A DNA stretch of 64,000 nt from Mesorhizobium sp. YC-39 (GTDB lineage Bacteria; Pseudomonadota; Alphaproteobacteria; Rhizobiales; Rhizobiaceae): assembly GCF_025753795.1 (NCBI RefSeq), contig NZ_JAOWPS010000001.1:620001-684000 (forward strand), given 5' to 3'. The translations under genes were made by a program, and so were the position numbers. Positions 26,013-34,827 of the stretch are shown one piece after another; within the stretch, counting starts at the first letter, position 1, and the number at the start of each line of letters is the position of its first letter. The notes below the pieces were generated by a model. The model saw nothing but the letters and a program-made list of their open reading frames with translations. It made no database searches and had not been told where the DNA came from.

Positions 26013-26783
26013 TCAGACAATGGTGTAGCCGCCATCGACCAGCAGGTCGGCGCCGTTGATCATGTCGGCGCCGTTCGATGCCAGGAACACGGCGGCGGCG
26101 GCGATCTCCTGCGGGAAGGCAAAGCGGCCGGTCGGAATGCGCTGCTTCAGCGCCTCGCCGCGCGGGTTGTCCCAGGCCTTTCGGCCGAGATCGGTCAAGA
26201 CCACGGTCGGCGAAATCGTATTGACCGTGATGCCGTGCTTGCCCCATTCGGCGGCGAGCGTCTTGGACAGGCCGATGACGCCGAATTTCGAGGCGCAATA
26301 GGCGACGTGCTGGTCGATCGCGACGGTGCCTGCCTGCGAGGCCATGTTGATGATCTTGCCGCCCTTGCCGGCTTTGATCATGGCGCGTCCAGCAGCCTGG
26401 GAGACCAGAAACGTTCCCTTGAGATTGATATCGATGGTCTTGTCCCAGGCATCGAGGCTGAGTTCCTCGGCGGGAGCAAGAACGGCGACGCCGGCGCTGT
26501 TGACGACGATGTCGATATGGCCGAAGGCCGCTTGCGCCGCCGCGAACACGGCGTCCACGGATCGTGGATCGGACACGTCGCAGACGAAGGATTTCGCGCC
26601 GTTGCCGAGCTCGTCGGCCTTCGACCGCGCAACCGATTCATTGATATCGATCACCCCGACAGTGGCGCCCTTCGTGGCGAATGCCGATGCTATGGCGCTG
26701 CCGATGCCAGAGGCGCCGCCGGTGACCAGGGCGACTTTGCCGCCCAGCGAAAAATTGAGATCAACCTGGATTGAATCAGTCAT
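26013..26783 (-). CDS. SDR-family polyol dehydrogenase
   Basis: 256 residues of a classical short-chain dehydrogenase: TGGASGIGSAIA (cofactor loop), Asp at the end of strand 2 (VGVIDINES, favouring NAD), NSAG, MASQAG with the catalytic Ser region, and YCASKFG with catalytic Tyr and Lys. The ATG at 26783 follows GAGAAGAGAGCC. Its place between an importer and a ketose kinase suggests it oxidises the imported polyol to the ketose that DhaKL phosphorylates. Overall it resembles threitol/arabitol-type dehydrogenases, but the exact substrate is inference. Confidence 0.88.
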   Translation of the reverse strand: MTDSIQVDLNFSLGGKVALVTGGASGIGSAIASAFATKGATVGVIDINESVARSKADELGNGAKSFVCDVSDPRSVDAVFAAAQAAFGHIDIVVNSAGVAVLAPAEELSLDAWDKTIDINLKGTFLVSQAAGRAMIKAGKGGKIINMASQAGTVAIDQHVAYCASKFGVIGLSKTLAAEWGKHGITVNTISPTVVLTDLGRKAWDNPRGEALKQRIPTGRFAFPQEIAAAAVFLASNGADMINGADLLVDGGYTIV

Positions 26784-26840
26784 GGCTCTCTTCTCTGTTG
26801 GAACGTGGGATGCGCCAGGAGAGCCCACCCCACGACCGGA

Positions 26841-27827
26841 TCACTTGCGCGTCGCCAGGAGTTGGTCGACGTTTTCCGCCGTCACTGGCGTCCACGGCAC
26901 ATTGTAGATCTTCTCCTTGCCGTCTTTCCACGGCATGTCCTTGTAGGTTGCCCAGATGTCGGACTGCGGCTTGTAGTCACCCTTCTTGGCCGCGAAGATG
27001 GCAAGGTCGAGCGCGCCTTGAGCCTGGGCGCGCGCGTCCTGCAGGATCGAGGTCATCTCACCGGCCTTGACGGCGTGAAGCGCATCGGTGATGCCGTCGA
27101 TGCCGGCAATGGTGAAGCTCTTCAGGTCGAGGCCGGCGGCCTTGATCGCCTCGATGGCGCCAAGGGCCATTTCGTCGTTCTGGCCGATCACGCCATTGAT
27201 CTGGTTCGGGTGGGCGGTGAGCCAGTTTTCCATCAGCGTCTGGGCTTCGGCGCGCGACCAGTTTGCGGTCTGGTCCTCGAGGATCTTGACATCCGGGCAC
27301 TCGGCAAGCGCCTTCTTGTTGCCTTCGAGACGGGAAATCTGCGCCGACTGGCCGATCGGCCCTTCGAGGATGACCACATTGCCCTTGCAGCCGATCTTGT
27401 CGAGCACGGTCTTGGCCTCCATGTAGCCCGAGATCGTGTCGTCGGAGCCGACATAGGAGGTCAGCAGATCGGAATTGACGCGGGTGTTCGAGCCGATGAC
27501 CGGAATGCCGGCATCGGCCGCCGTCTGCACCGCCGCGGCGCCGGCGTCGACGTCGATCGGAGCGAAGATGATAGCGTTGTATTTCTGCGTCGCCATCGTT
27601 TTGAACTGATCCTGCTGGACCAGGGCGTCATAGCGGCCGTCGAAGACCGTCAGTTCGACTTCACCGCTCTTGACGGCCGGATGCTCCTGGAGCGCTGCCG
27701 CCCAGATCTGCATGAACTCGGCGTTCAACCCGTAAGGTGCCGCGCCGATCTTGATCTTCTCCTGCGCCATGGCCGACGAGGCCAGCAGAGCGGTCGCGGA
27801 TGCGAGCGCAATCATCAATCTTTTCAT
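26841..27827 (-). CDS. CUT2-type sugar ABC transporter substrate-binding protein
   Basis: 328 residues beginning MKRLMIALASATALLASSAMAQ, a clear signal peptide, after the strong ribosome site GGAGGTAACGAA. The mature protein has the ribose-binding fold: YNAIIFAPIDVDAGAAAVQTA, GIPVIGSNTRVNSD, GVIGQNDEMALGAIEAIKAAG and IAGIDGITDALHAV. It should bind a small sugar or polyol in the periplasm. It follows the permease gene in the operon; the longer frame from 27956 is rejected because it hides the signal peptide. Confidence 0.93.
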   Translation of the reverse strand: MKRLMIALASATALLASSAMAQEKIKIGAAPYGLNAEFMQIWAAALQEHPAVKSGEVELTVFDGRYDALVQQDQFKTMATQKYNAIIFAPIDVDAGAAAVQTAADAGIPVIGSNTRVNSDLLTSYVGSDDTISGYMEAKTVLDKIGCKGNVVILEGPIGQSAQISRLEGNKKALAECPDVKILEDQTANWSRAEAQTLMENWLTAHPNQINGVIGQNDEMALGAIEAIKAAGLDLKSFTIAGIDGITDALHAVKAGEMTSILQDARAQAQGALDLAIFAAKKGDYKPQSDIWATYKDMPWKDGKEKIYNVPWTPVTAENVDQLLATRK

Positions 27828-27927
27828 TTCGTTACCTCCACTTGAGCGAGCGACCGACATGGTTCGCCATTCACGGACGCGCGTGTTGCAGGTCCGGTAC
27901 CGGAAGGAGGCCTTTGGGTCCGATGCC

Positions 27928-28932
27928 CTAGGCCCCGTAGTTTCTTTTCTGATCAAGCATCACGGCGCCAACGATGAGCGCGCCCTTGAGGACTTGCTGG
28001 TAGTAGGATTGGATCCCCATCAGATCGAGGCCGTTGTTCATGACGCCGATGATCAGCGCGCCGATCAGCGTGCCGGTCACCCGGCCGACGCCTCCAGAAA
28101 GGCTGGTTCCGCCGATCACCACCGCCGCGATCGCGTCCAGCTCATAGGCAATGCCGGCCTGGGGCAGGGCGGAACCGGTGCGGGCGCTGAGCAGCATTCC
28201 GGCGAGACCGGCAAGACTGCCGGAGATGACATAGACGGCGAACTGCGTGCGGGTGATGTTGATGCCCGAGGTCCTGGCCGCGTGAGGGTTGCCGCCGACG
28301 GCATAGATGTAGCGGCCAAAGCGGGTCCGGTTGAGGATCCACCAGGAGACGGCGAACACGACTGCGAGAATGACGACCGGCGCGGGTATGCCAAGGATGT
28401 TGCCTGTGCCGATCCAGCGGAAGGCCGGCGTCAGTGCGGGGACGGGACGGCCTCCGCCATAGATGAGGGTCATTCCGCGTGCCGCCGACAGCATGCCCAG
28501 CGTCGCCACGAAGGCCGGCACCGAAAACCGCGACACGATCACGCCGGAAACGGCGCCGCAGGCAATGCCGACCAGCAGGCCGATACCAAGGCCGAGGGCG
28601 ACCGGATAGGGCGCGCCGGAAATTCCCGCGGTCGCGGAACTGGTCACGAAGCTCGCGCTGACGATGCCGGCAAGTGCTACGACGGAGCCGACCGAGAGAT
28701 CGATGCCGCGCGTCAGGATGACGAAAGTCATGCCGATGGCGAGAACGCCGTTGATCGAGGTCTGCAGCAGCACGTTCGAGATGTTGCCGGCCGTCAGGAA
28801 GAACTCGTTGGAGACTGACAGAACCGCCACCAGGATCACGAAGGCAAGGAAGATGCCGTATTCCTGAATCAACAGCCGGCGCTGCTCCGAACCGAACCAG
28901 CCGTTTGCACTCTTGTTGTCGCCAACCGACAT
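27928..28932 (-). CDS. CUT2-type sugar ABC transporter permease
   Basis: About 334 residues and some ten membrane segments, like RbsC. ILTRGIDLSVGSVVALAGI and AVVIGGTSLSGGVGRVTGTLIGALIIGVMNNGL are signature segments. The ATG at 28932 follows AGAGGAATCAGTG; an ATG at 28950 is an alternative that adds six residues. It lies between the ATPase and the binding protein and completes the importer. Confidence 0.92.
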   Translation of the reverse strand: MSVGDNKSANGWFGSEQRRLLIQEYGIFLAFVILVAVLSVSNEFFLTAGNISNVLLQTSINGVLAIGMTFVILTRGIDLSVGSVVALAGIVSASFVTSSATAGISGAPYPVALGLGIGLLVGIACGAVSGVIVSRFSVPAFVATLGMLSAARGMTLIYGGGRPVPALTPAFRWIGTGNILGIPAPVVILAVVFAVSWWILNRTRFGRYIYAVGGNPHAARTSGINITRTQFAVYVISGSLAGLAGMLLSARTGSALPQAGIAYELDAIAAVVIGGTSLSGGVGRVTGTLIGALIIGVMNNGLDLMGIQSYYQQVLKGALIVGAVMLDQKRNYGA

Positions 28933-28972
28933 CACTGATTCCTCTGCCATTGAGCGAACACCCTTGCCCTCT

Positions 28973-30451
28973 TCAGGTTGATAGATGGACGAGCGACTGG
29001 GCATCCGTTTCCTCCCGGCTGAAGGTTCCGGCACTTCTGCCGGCCCGCATCACCATGATCCGGTCCGACATGCCGAGAACCTCGTCGATTTCCGACGAGA
29101 TCATCACCACCGTGCCGCCGGAGGAGGCGAAGTCGCTGATGATCCGGTAGATTTCACGCTTGGCGCCGACATCGACACCGCGGGTCGGCTCGTCCAGAAG
29201 CAGCACCTTCGGATTGCGAAGGAACCATTTGCCGAGCACCACCTTCTGCTGGTTGCCGCCTGAAAGGCCGGAAACCGGCATCGTGTCGCGGGCCGCCTTG
29301 ATCTGGAATTTTTCCCGCATGCCGCGGCTTGCGTCCGCCTCCCGCGCCCGATCCATGGCGAAGGCGGGGCTCATTTCAGGCAGGCTCGCCATGCAGATGT
29401 TCGCGCGCACGGAATCGGCGAGATTGAGACCGGTCAGCTTGCGGTCTTCGGTGACCAGCGCCAGCCCGTGCGCCATGGCATCCGCCGGCTTTGCAATGCT
29501 GACCTCGGTGCCGTCGACCTTGATGCTTCCCGCCGAAGGCCTGTCGAGCCCGAACAGGCAGTTGAAGATCTCCGTCCGACCGGCTCCCATCAGGCCGTAA
29601 ATGCCGAAAATCTCTCCCTTGCGCACCGAAAACGAGATGTCCTCGATTTTGTTCGGGCAAGAGAGCGCGGCAACCTCGATGCCTGGTTGCGATGTCGGCG
29701 TGTTGGTCTTGGCGAATTCCTCCGACAGTTCGCGGCCGACGATCATGCGGATCAGGCCGGGTCGATCGATGTCAGCAAGCGCGCCGCTGCCGACATAGGC
29801 GCCGTCGCGAAAGACCGTGTAGGAATCGGCGATCTGGAAGATCTCCGACAGGCGGTGGGAAACATAGACGATGCCGCGCCCTTGCGCCTGCAAGCGGCGG
29901 ATAGCGGCGAACAGATGCTGTGCTTCCCGCTCGCCGATCGCCGAGGTCGGCTCATCCATGAAGATGACCTCGGCGTCGTGGCTGAGCGCCTTGGCGATCT
30001 CGACGAGCTGCATCTGTGCGACCGAGAGGTTCATCATGTACTGCGTGGCGCGAATATCGAATTCGAGATCGTCCAGCAGTCTTTGCGCGGACCGGTTCAT
30101 CGCGCGGAAATCGATGCCGCCGAACCGCGCCTTGGGCTCGCGGCCGAGATAGATGTTCTCGGCAACCGTCATGTGGGGAACGGGGCTGAGTTCCTGCTCG
30201 ATGATGGCGATGCCTGAGGCCAGTGCATCGGCTGGGTTTGCGAATTCCACCTCCTTGCCGCGGCGGCGGATCGAGCCGGCATCGCGGCTGAAGATGCCCA
30301 TCAGTATCTTGAGAAAGGTCGATTTGCCGGCGCCGTTGCCGCCGCAGAGCGCGTGAACCGTGCCGGCGCGAAGTTGAAAGCGGCCGTCGCGCAAGGCGGC
30401 GACGCCACCAAAGGACTTTTTCAGCCCTTCAACCTCGAGCAAAAGCTCCAC
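28973..30451 (-). CDS. CUT2-type sugar ABC transporter ATP-binding protein (two cassettes)
   Basis: 492 residues. The first cassette has Walker A GGNGAGKST and LSVAQMQLVEIAKAL; the second has a degenerate Walker A (GLMGAGRTEIF), LSGGNQQKVVLGKWF and LLLDEPTRGVDVGAK, the normal RbsA/XylG asymmetry. I chose the GTG at 30451 because GGGAGGAGAGAAG sits just before it; upstream ATG (30520) and TTG (30559) starts fall inside the predicted promoter and have no ribosome site. It is first in the eight-gene locus. Confidence 0.92.
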   Translation of the reverse strand: MELLLEVEGLKKSFGGVAALRDGRFQLRAGTVHALCGGNGAGKSTFLKILMGIFSRDAGSIRRRGKEVEFANPADALASGIAIIEQELSPVPHMTVAENIYLGREPKARFGGIDFRAMNRSAQRLLDDLEFDIRATQYMMNLSVAQMQLVEIAKALSHDAEVIFMDEPTSAIGEREAQHLFAAIRRLQAQGRGIVYVSHRLSEIFQIADSYTVFRDGAYVGSGALADIDRPGLIRMIVGRELSEEFAKTNTPTSQPGIEVAALSCPNKIEDISFSVRKGEIFGIYGLMGAGRTEIFNCLFGLDRPSAGSIKVDGTEVSIAKPADAMAHGLALVTEDRKLTGLNLADSVRANICMASLPEMSPAFAMDRAREADASRGMREKFQIKAARDTMPVSGLSGGNQQKVVLGKWFLRNPKVLLLDEPTRGVDVGAKREIYRIISDFASSGGTVVMISSEIDEVLGMSDRIMVMRAGRSAGTFSREETDAQSLVHLST

Positions 30452-30525
30452 CTTCTCTCCTCCCGTGTGTTCGGCAATTTCTTGGAGCCGATCGACGCTG
30501 GTGACCTCCGCCCAAGGCATCGAAG

Positions 30526-30559
30526 TGACAATAGTCAATTTAAGGTCGACAAATGTCAA
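30526..30559 (-). promoter_or_regulatory. Promoter with two overlapping operator-like repeats for the dha/ABC locus
   Basis: On the minus strand a -35 TTGACA (30559-30554), a 17-base spacer and a -10 GACTAT (30536-30531) form a good sigma-70-type promoter. On the plus strand the near-identical 12-mers GACAATAGTCAA (30527-30538) and GACAAATGTCAA (30548-30559), each containing an inverted repeat and 21 bases apart, cover the -10 and -35. This is the layout of repressor sites; the SorC half of the 22010-24100 protein is the best candidate binder. Confidence 0.65.
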
Positions 30560-30800
30560 GCCGTGTTGGAAATTTTAGAGCATGACCCATCGAGATGAAG
30601 CGCAATTTTCAGAAAAATCCATTGAAAAACAAATAGATATGGCCGCAACGATCGTATCTGAACGGGATCAGGCCATGATCAGATCGTACTATTGGAAGTC
30701 AGGATCAAAGGGCCGCATCAGCGTTTTGCAGGGCCGCTTGCCACGCGGATGCCGGGTCACCCGGCCACTTGGCTGTACCTGCGGTTCCCGCGGGGCGGCT
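30560..30800. other. Intergenic stretch without a recognised gene
   Basis: 241 bases between the promoter of the ABC/dha locus and the 3' end of the nucleotidyltransferase gene. It contains a GC-rich hairpin (GCCGGG-TCA-CCCGGC, near 30752) that lacks a T run and may be a weak terminator for the cluster to its right. AGAGCATGAC near 30576 may be a decayed end of the palindromic repeat family. No credible small gene was seen. Confidence 0.5.
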
Positions 30801-32291
30801 TCAGTCGAGTGGCGAAAAATGCGCCGACAGCAACTGGAACGGCAGCGCGCCATAGGTGGCGACAGTCGCCTCATTGTCCCATTGCCGGAACTGGCGGGAC
30901 GGCCGTGCCTCAAGCACCAAAGCCTGGCTTGCACCGTCCAGCGTCACCTTGCCGCGAAAGTGCAGCACCCTTTCCCCACCGGAGCGGCTGATCGCCACGG
31001 ACCGCAAGCGGGCGATATGCCGCCCAGCGGCGTTGATCTCCATTTCGATGCGGCGCCGGACCGGCGGAACGGCGATCTTGACGGTCACCTCAAGCATCAG
31101 GTCGCCAGTCATTTCCAAATAGGGAGTCGTCTCGGGATAGGGAATCGTCTGTGAAAGCACGAATGGTGCTGGCGCCGTCTTCGTCTTATTCGTCGCCGAT
31201 TTGCCGCGCCAGACGACATCAGGCGCGGATTGCCGCAACCGGCCTCTCTTGCGTTTCAAGCGCAGCTGCTTGGCAAATCCGCGCGACAGCCAGACGAGGC
31301 CGCCGAAATCGGTGCGCGGCTTGGCTTGCAGCACCGAGGACCAGCGCGACAGGCCGGCGCGATCCGCCATCTCCACTGTCCTTGCCAGCGGCGCCTCGGG
31401 CACGGCAATGCCGATCTCCAGCGCGAGATAGGAGAGCGCCACCGCTGCCGCCACGGCAAGGCCGCGTCTGGCGGCAATATCGAGGAAGACATCCCAGTCG
31501 ACATCGCCGCCATCGATGGCCACAGCACAATCGACCAGCCAGTCGCTGTGGGTGTGGGCGTCAAGACCGCCATGCGCGATGGCGAGCGCGATGCGATCGG
31601 CCGGCGAGGGAACAAAGACACTGACGCCGCTGAATTCGGCCGCTATCGCCCGCTGCCAGATCGCCAGATCGTCCTCCGCGCTGGATTGTGACCCGTCATA
31701 GCCGAACTGGTGCAGGTCGATATCGCCGAAACTGCCCTTGAAGAAGTTCATCGACCGCACGGACGACAGTCTGGTCCTGAGATATTGCGGGCTGACGCCG
31801 GTGGCGACCTGCCAGTCGCGATCGCGCAGCACGTCGAAGGCGGCGAGCATGTCCTGCGGGCGCACCAATATGTCGATGTCATGCGCCACCCGGCCGCGCT
31901 GCGCCGACGCATCGACGGCAACGCGGCTGGCCCCCTTGATCAACATGACCGCCGATCCGGCCTCCACCATCGCCTTAAGCGCCGGCTCGGCCTCGCGCAT
32001 CGCCATCCGCGATTTGGTCCACAGCATCTTTTGCAGGCCGACAAGGCGCGGGTAGGCGGCATGGACGGCAAGCTTCCTGCCGAACCTGTCGGAAATTGCG
32101 GCGAGCAGCCGGTGCTCGCGAAACGAGACGAGGTCGATGTCGTTTTCGTCAAGCCAGCGCATGGCGCATTGGCCGGCCGCTTCCTCATCGGGAAGAAGCG
32201 CCGCCTTGAGCAATTGGTCGAGCTTGCCGGTCGGCCACGACCAGCCATAGTCCGGAAACCGGCGACCGATACGCCGGATCGCCGTGGCCAT
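30801..32291 (-). CDS. Nucleotidyltransferase-family protein (NTP_transf_5-like) with C-terminal beta-rich extension
   Basis: 496 residues. The nucleotidyltransferase core has MLIKGASRVAVDASAQRGRV followed by HDIDILVRP (two Asp of the metal site) and GDIDLHQFGYD (third acidic site). From about residue 395 there is an extra beta-rich domain (MLEVTVKIAVPPVRRRIEMEI...) that I do not recognise. Related uncharacterised nucleotidyltransferases occur with HprK-like kinases in peptide-tailoring clusters such as that of paeninodin. Its ATG shares one base with the upstream glycosyltransferase stop (TGATG). Last gene of the five-gene cluster; target unknown. Confidence 0.8.
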   Translation of the reverse strand: MATAIRRIGRRFPDYGWSWPTGKLDQLLKAALLPDEEAAGQCAMRWLDENDIDLVSFREHRLLAAISDRFGRKLAVHAAYPRLVGLQKMLWTKSRMAMREAEPALKAMVEAGSAVMLIKGASRVAVDASAQRGRVAHDIDILVRPQDMLAAFDVLRDRDWQVATGVSPQYLRTRLSSVRSMNFFKGSFGDIDLHQFGYDGSQSSAEDDLAIWQRAIAAEFSGVSVFVPSPADRIALAIAHGGLDAHTHSDWLVDCAVAIDGGDVDWDVFLDIAARRGLAVAAAVALSYLALEIGIAVPEAPLARTVEMADRAGLSRWSSVLQAKPRTDFGGLVWLSRGFAKQLRLKRKRGRLRQSAPDVVWRGKSATNKTKTAPAPFVLSQTIPYPETTPYLEMTGDLMLEVTVKIAVPPVRRRIEMEINAAGRHIARLRSVAISRSGGERVLHFRGKVTLDGASQALVLEARPSRQFRQWDNEATVATYGALPFQLLSAHFSPLD

Positions 32292-32968
32292 CAGCTGGAT
32301 TCCGTCCTGTTTCGCGCCCGACGCTGCATGGCGAGCCGGGCGACCTCGAGATAGCCACGGTCGCGCGTGGCATCGCGACCATAGGACAGGCTGCCAGGCC
32401 TGATGCGACGCAATGTCAGCGCTTCGTCCAGCATGTCGAGAGCGAGGCCCGCCTCCCGTGCCCGGGCGATCCAGTCGATCATTTCGCCGCGGCCACCCGG
32501 CGGATCGACAATTGGCCCGACGGCATCAAAGACCTCGCGACGGATCATCATTGTCGAACGCGACCAGCCGGGTACGGCGCCTGCGTCCGGCGCATCGGGC
32601 CGGTCATGGCGGAAGTTGCGCCAATGCGTAAACACGCCCGCCACCTGTGCAAACCGCCTAAAATGCGCAAGCTGCTCTTCGATCTTGGTCGGCAACCACA
32701 AATCGTCGGCGTCGAGCGTTGCGATGAATGGCGTCGACAGCGCGGCGATGCCTCTGGTCGTGGCGCTGCCCGGCCCCGCGTTTTCCTGGCGCAGCAGCCG
32801 CACCTTCAGGTCCAGCGCATTGATCACGGCCGCCATGTCATCGGTCGAGCCGTCGTCGACGACGACGATGTCGTCAGGCTTGATCGACTGAGCCACGACC
32901 GATCTCAACGTCTCGGCGATGGTGGTGGCCGCATTGAAGGCTGGAATAACGACGCTGTAGCCGGACAT
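32291..32968 (-). CDS. Family 2 glycosyltransferase (second of pair)
   Basis: 225 residues with the GT-A fold: YSVVIPAFNAATTIAETLRSV, VVDDGSTDDMAAVI and the DxD-type TLDADDLWLP. It has no membrane segment and is shorter than polysaccharide synthases. The ATG overlaps the upstream stop by one base (TAATG); the TTG opening at 32983 is rejected. Coupling to the kinase and PqqD-like genes suggests it glycosylates a small peptide or a cell-surface product of the cluster; donor and acceptor are unknown. Confidence 0.87.
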   Translation of the reverse strand: MSGYSVVIPAFNAATTIAETLRSVVAQSIKPDDIVVVDDGSTDDMAAVINALDLKVRLLRQENAGPGSATTRGIAALSTPFIATLDADDLWLPTKIEEQLAHFRRFAQVAGVFTHWRNFRHDRPDAPDAGAVPGWSRSTMMIRREVFDAVGPIVDPPGGRGEMIDWIARAREAGLALDMLDEALTLRRIRPGSLSYGRDATRDRGYLEVARLAMQRRARNRTESS

Positions 32969-33720
32969 TAGAGGAAACGCCAATGCGCGAGGTCTTTGAA
33001 ATCGAATATACCGTCGACGGCGTGCAGGGAAGGATTGGCCTTGCGCCGTTTTATCGATTTGTGGATAGCGCGCATGAATTCGCGAAACGGCACATTCTTT
33101 TCCTTGGTCATGTTGCCGGGATGGCGTCGGTAGTAGAGGGCAACAGTATCGGGCATGAGGAATCTCGGACCGCTCTCGAAGACGCGCAGCAGGTAGTCGG
33201 TGTCCTCGGCCTGATTGAAGTCCTCATCGAAGCCACCGATCCGCTCGACAAGATTTCGGGCGAAGATGCCGGCGGACAGATGAATCCCGCGAACGGTTAT
33301 GGAATGGCTGTCGGCGGCCGGTTCCAGCGTCTCGTCGTCTATACTGTCTATAAGCGTCATCCGCGAATAGGTCAGATCAAGGTCGGGATCGGCCGCGAAA
33401 CAGGCAAGATCGGCCCTGAAGCGGCCGATGGGCGAGATGTCGTCCGAATCGAGAAACGATACGAACTGCGTTTCCGGCAGCAATTGCTGCAGCCCGGCGT
33501 TGCGCGCCTTGGTGACACCCATATTGGCTTGCTGGAACAGCCGGATGCATGGAGCCTGCTCGCTCAGTGAGCGCACCGCCGCTGCCGAAGCATCTGTAGA
33601 ACCGTCGTCGACCACGATGATGTCGAGATCGGCGTCATCGCATTGCCTGAGCAGCGAACGCAGCGCTGAACCGACATAGTGTTCGCGGTTGTAGACAGGC
33701 ATGATCACGCTCAGCTTCAT
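32968..33720 (-). CDS. Family 2 glycosyltransferase (first of pair)
   Basis: 250 residues from the ATG at 33720, which overlaps the HprK-related stop (ATGA). KLSVIMPVYNREHYVGSALRS, IVVDDGSTDASAAAV and VSFLDSDDISPIGR define a GT-A enzyme; GFDEDFNQAEDTDYLLRV is the usual acceptor-side acidic motif. Soluble. It differs from the second glycosyltransferase enough that two sugars or two steps are likely. Confidence 0.87.
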   Translation of the reverse strand: MKLSVIMPVYNREHYVGSALRSLLRQCDDADLDIIVVDDGSTDASAAAVRSLSEQAPCIRLFQQANMGVTKARNAGLQQLLPETQFVSFLDSDDISPIGRFRADLACFAADPDLDLTYSRMTLIDSIDDETLEPAADSHSITVRGIHLSAGIFARNLVERIGGFDEDFNQAEDTDYLLRVFESGPRFLMPDTVALYYRRHPGNMTKEKNVPFREFMRAIHKSIKRRKANPSLHAVDGIFDFKDLAHWRFL

Positions 33721-34775
33721 AACGTGCTCCGCGCGAGAAACGCTGAAATCGTCTCGGCGATCTCCTCCGGCCGCGTCCCCAGCGACAGACGGTAGCATGG
33801 CAACAGGCGCGTGAGGTCGCTGAAGAAGCGAAAGCCGCTTTCCCGCTCGCCCGGCATCTGAGCGATTCCGGACGGTGCCAATGCAATCATGGCGTCCTTG
33901 CGCGAAACGGGCATGATCGAGCTTGCTTCACCTCCGCCGATATGTGGCACCAGCAGCGCGACGATGTCCAGACTTGCGGGCACTGGCCGCGCCGCGATGT
34001 CATCGATGCGGAACTGATGCTTGCCTTGCCAGTTCAGCGGACCATAGGACGTCAATTTGTGCTTTAGCCCGAGCCGCTGGAAGCCTTTGGGATCCTGTTT
34101 CAGCGTGGCAAACAGCGGGTGGGCTTTCACGCCCTTGGCCGCATCGATCAGCACATAGTCGTCGCCGACGCTGTCCAGTCCGTTGAGCAGGCCGGCAACG
34201 ACCGTTCCCGATTTCCCGGCTCCGCCCGAGCCGGCCAGCAGAATGCCTTTGCCATCGATGCCCAGCGTGCCGGCATGGGCCAGCCGCATGCCGCGCGCCG
34301 CATACTCCCAATGCAGGAAGGCGCGCAGCGGCGCGCCGGGCTCCCATGGTGGAAAGGCCTCGGGCGATGCCATCAACTGCACGCCGACGCGGCGTTCGGG
34401 ATCGTAGAACTGCCAGAAATCCAGGTCGTGATAGTGGTTGCCGCGCAGTCCGGCATCGGCCAGGCTGGTGGCAAAGGCATGATGCGTGAAATAGGCTTGG
34501 CCCCAACTCGCCGGGACGGGAATGCCTTCAATGTCGGGGTCGGCAACAAAAATGCGGCAGTCGCCTCTTGCGGTTCGATCATCCCGAGCCTGGACAAAAG
34601 CGTGATCGATGGCCGCAGCCAGCGGGCCAGGGCTCAGATGCGTCGTCAGTTCCAGCTGTGGCAAGTCGACCTTCGTGGTGACGGCATAGCCCGCGGCAGC
34701 GCCTTCCGCCGCAGCCAGCACATAGCGGGCATAGTCCGGCAGGGATTGGAGGGTGACTCGCGGCATGGCTGGCAT
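33717..34775 (-). CDS. HprK-related kinase (HprK-rel-A type)
   Basis: 352 residues. The C-terminal half has GILLAGSGGAGKSGTVVAGLLN (P-loop) and SVGDDYVLIDAAKG, as in HPr kinase/phosphorylase relatives, but the protein is not a normal HprK: it has a 180-residue N-terminal part with no PTS connection. Relatives are known beside PqqD-like genes, and a homologous kinase phosphorylates the lasso peptide paeninodin. The start is uncertain (ATG at 34775 or 34766); the frame opening at 35036 overlaps the PqqD gene in a shadow frame and is rejected. It overlaps the following glycosyltransferase by four bases. Confidence 0.83.
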   Translation of the reverse strand: MPAMPRVTLQSLPDYARYVLAAAEGAAAGYAVTTKVDLPQLELTTHLSPGPLAAAIDHAFVQARDDRTARGDCRIFVADPDIEGIPVPASWGQAYFTHHAFATSLADAGLRGNHYHDLDFWQFYDPERRVGVQLMASPEAFPPWEPGAPLRAFLHWEYAARGMRLAHAGTLGIDGKGILLAGSGGAGKSGTVVAGLLNGLDSVGDDYVLIDAAKGVKAHPLFATLKQDPKGFQRLGLKHKLTSYGPLNWQGKHQFRIDDIAARPVPASLDIVALLVPHIGGGEASSIMPVSRKDAMIALAPSGIAQMPGERESGFRFFSDLTRLLPCYRLSLGTRPEEIAETISAFLARSTL

Positions 34776-34827
34776 ATTCCAGTATCGCCCGATATGGCGA
34801 AGGGGCGACCGGGCCGCTCCTTCTGTT

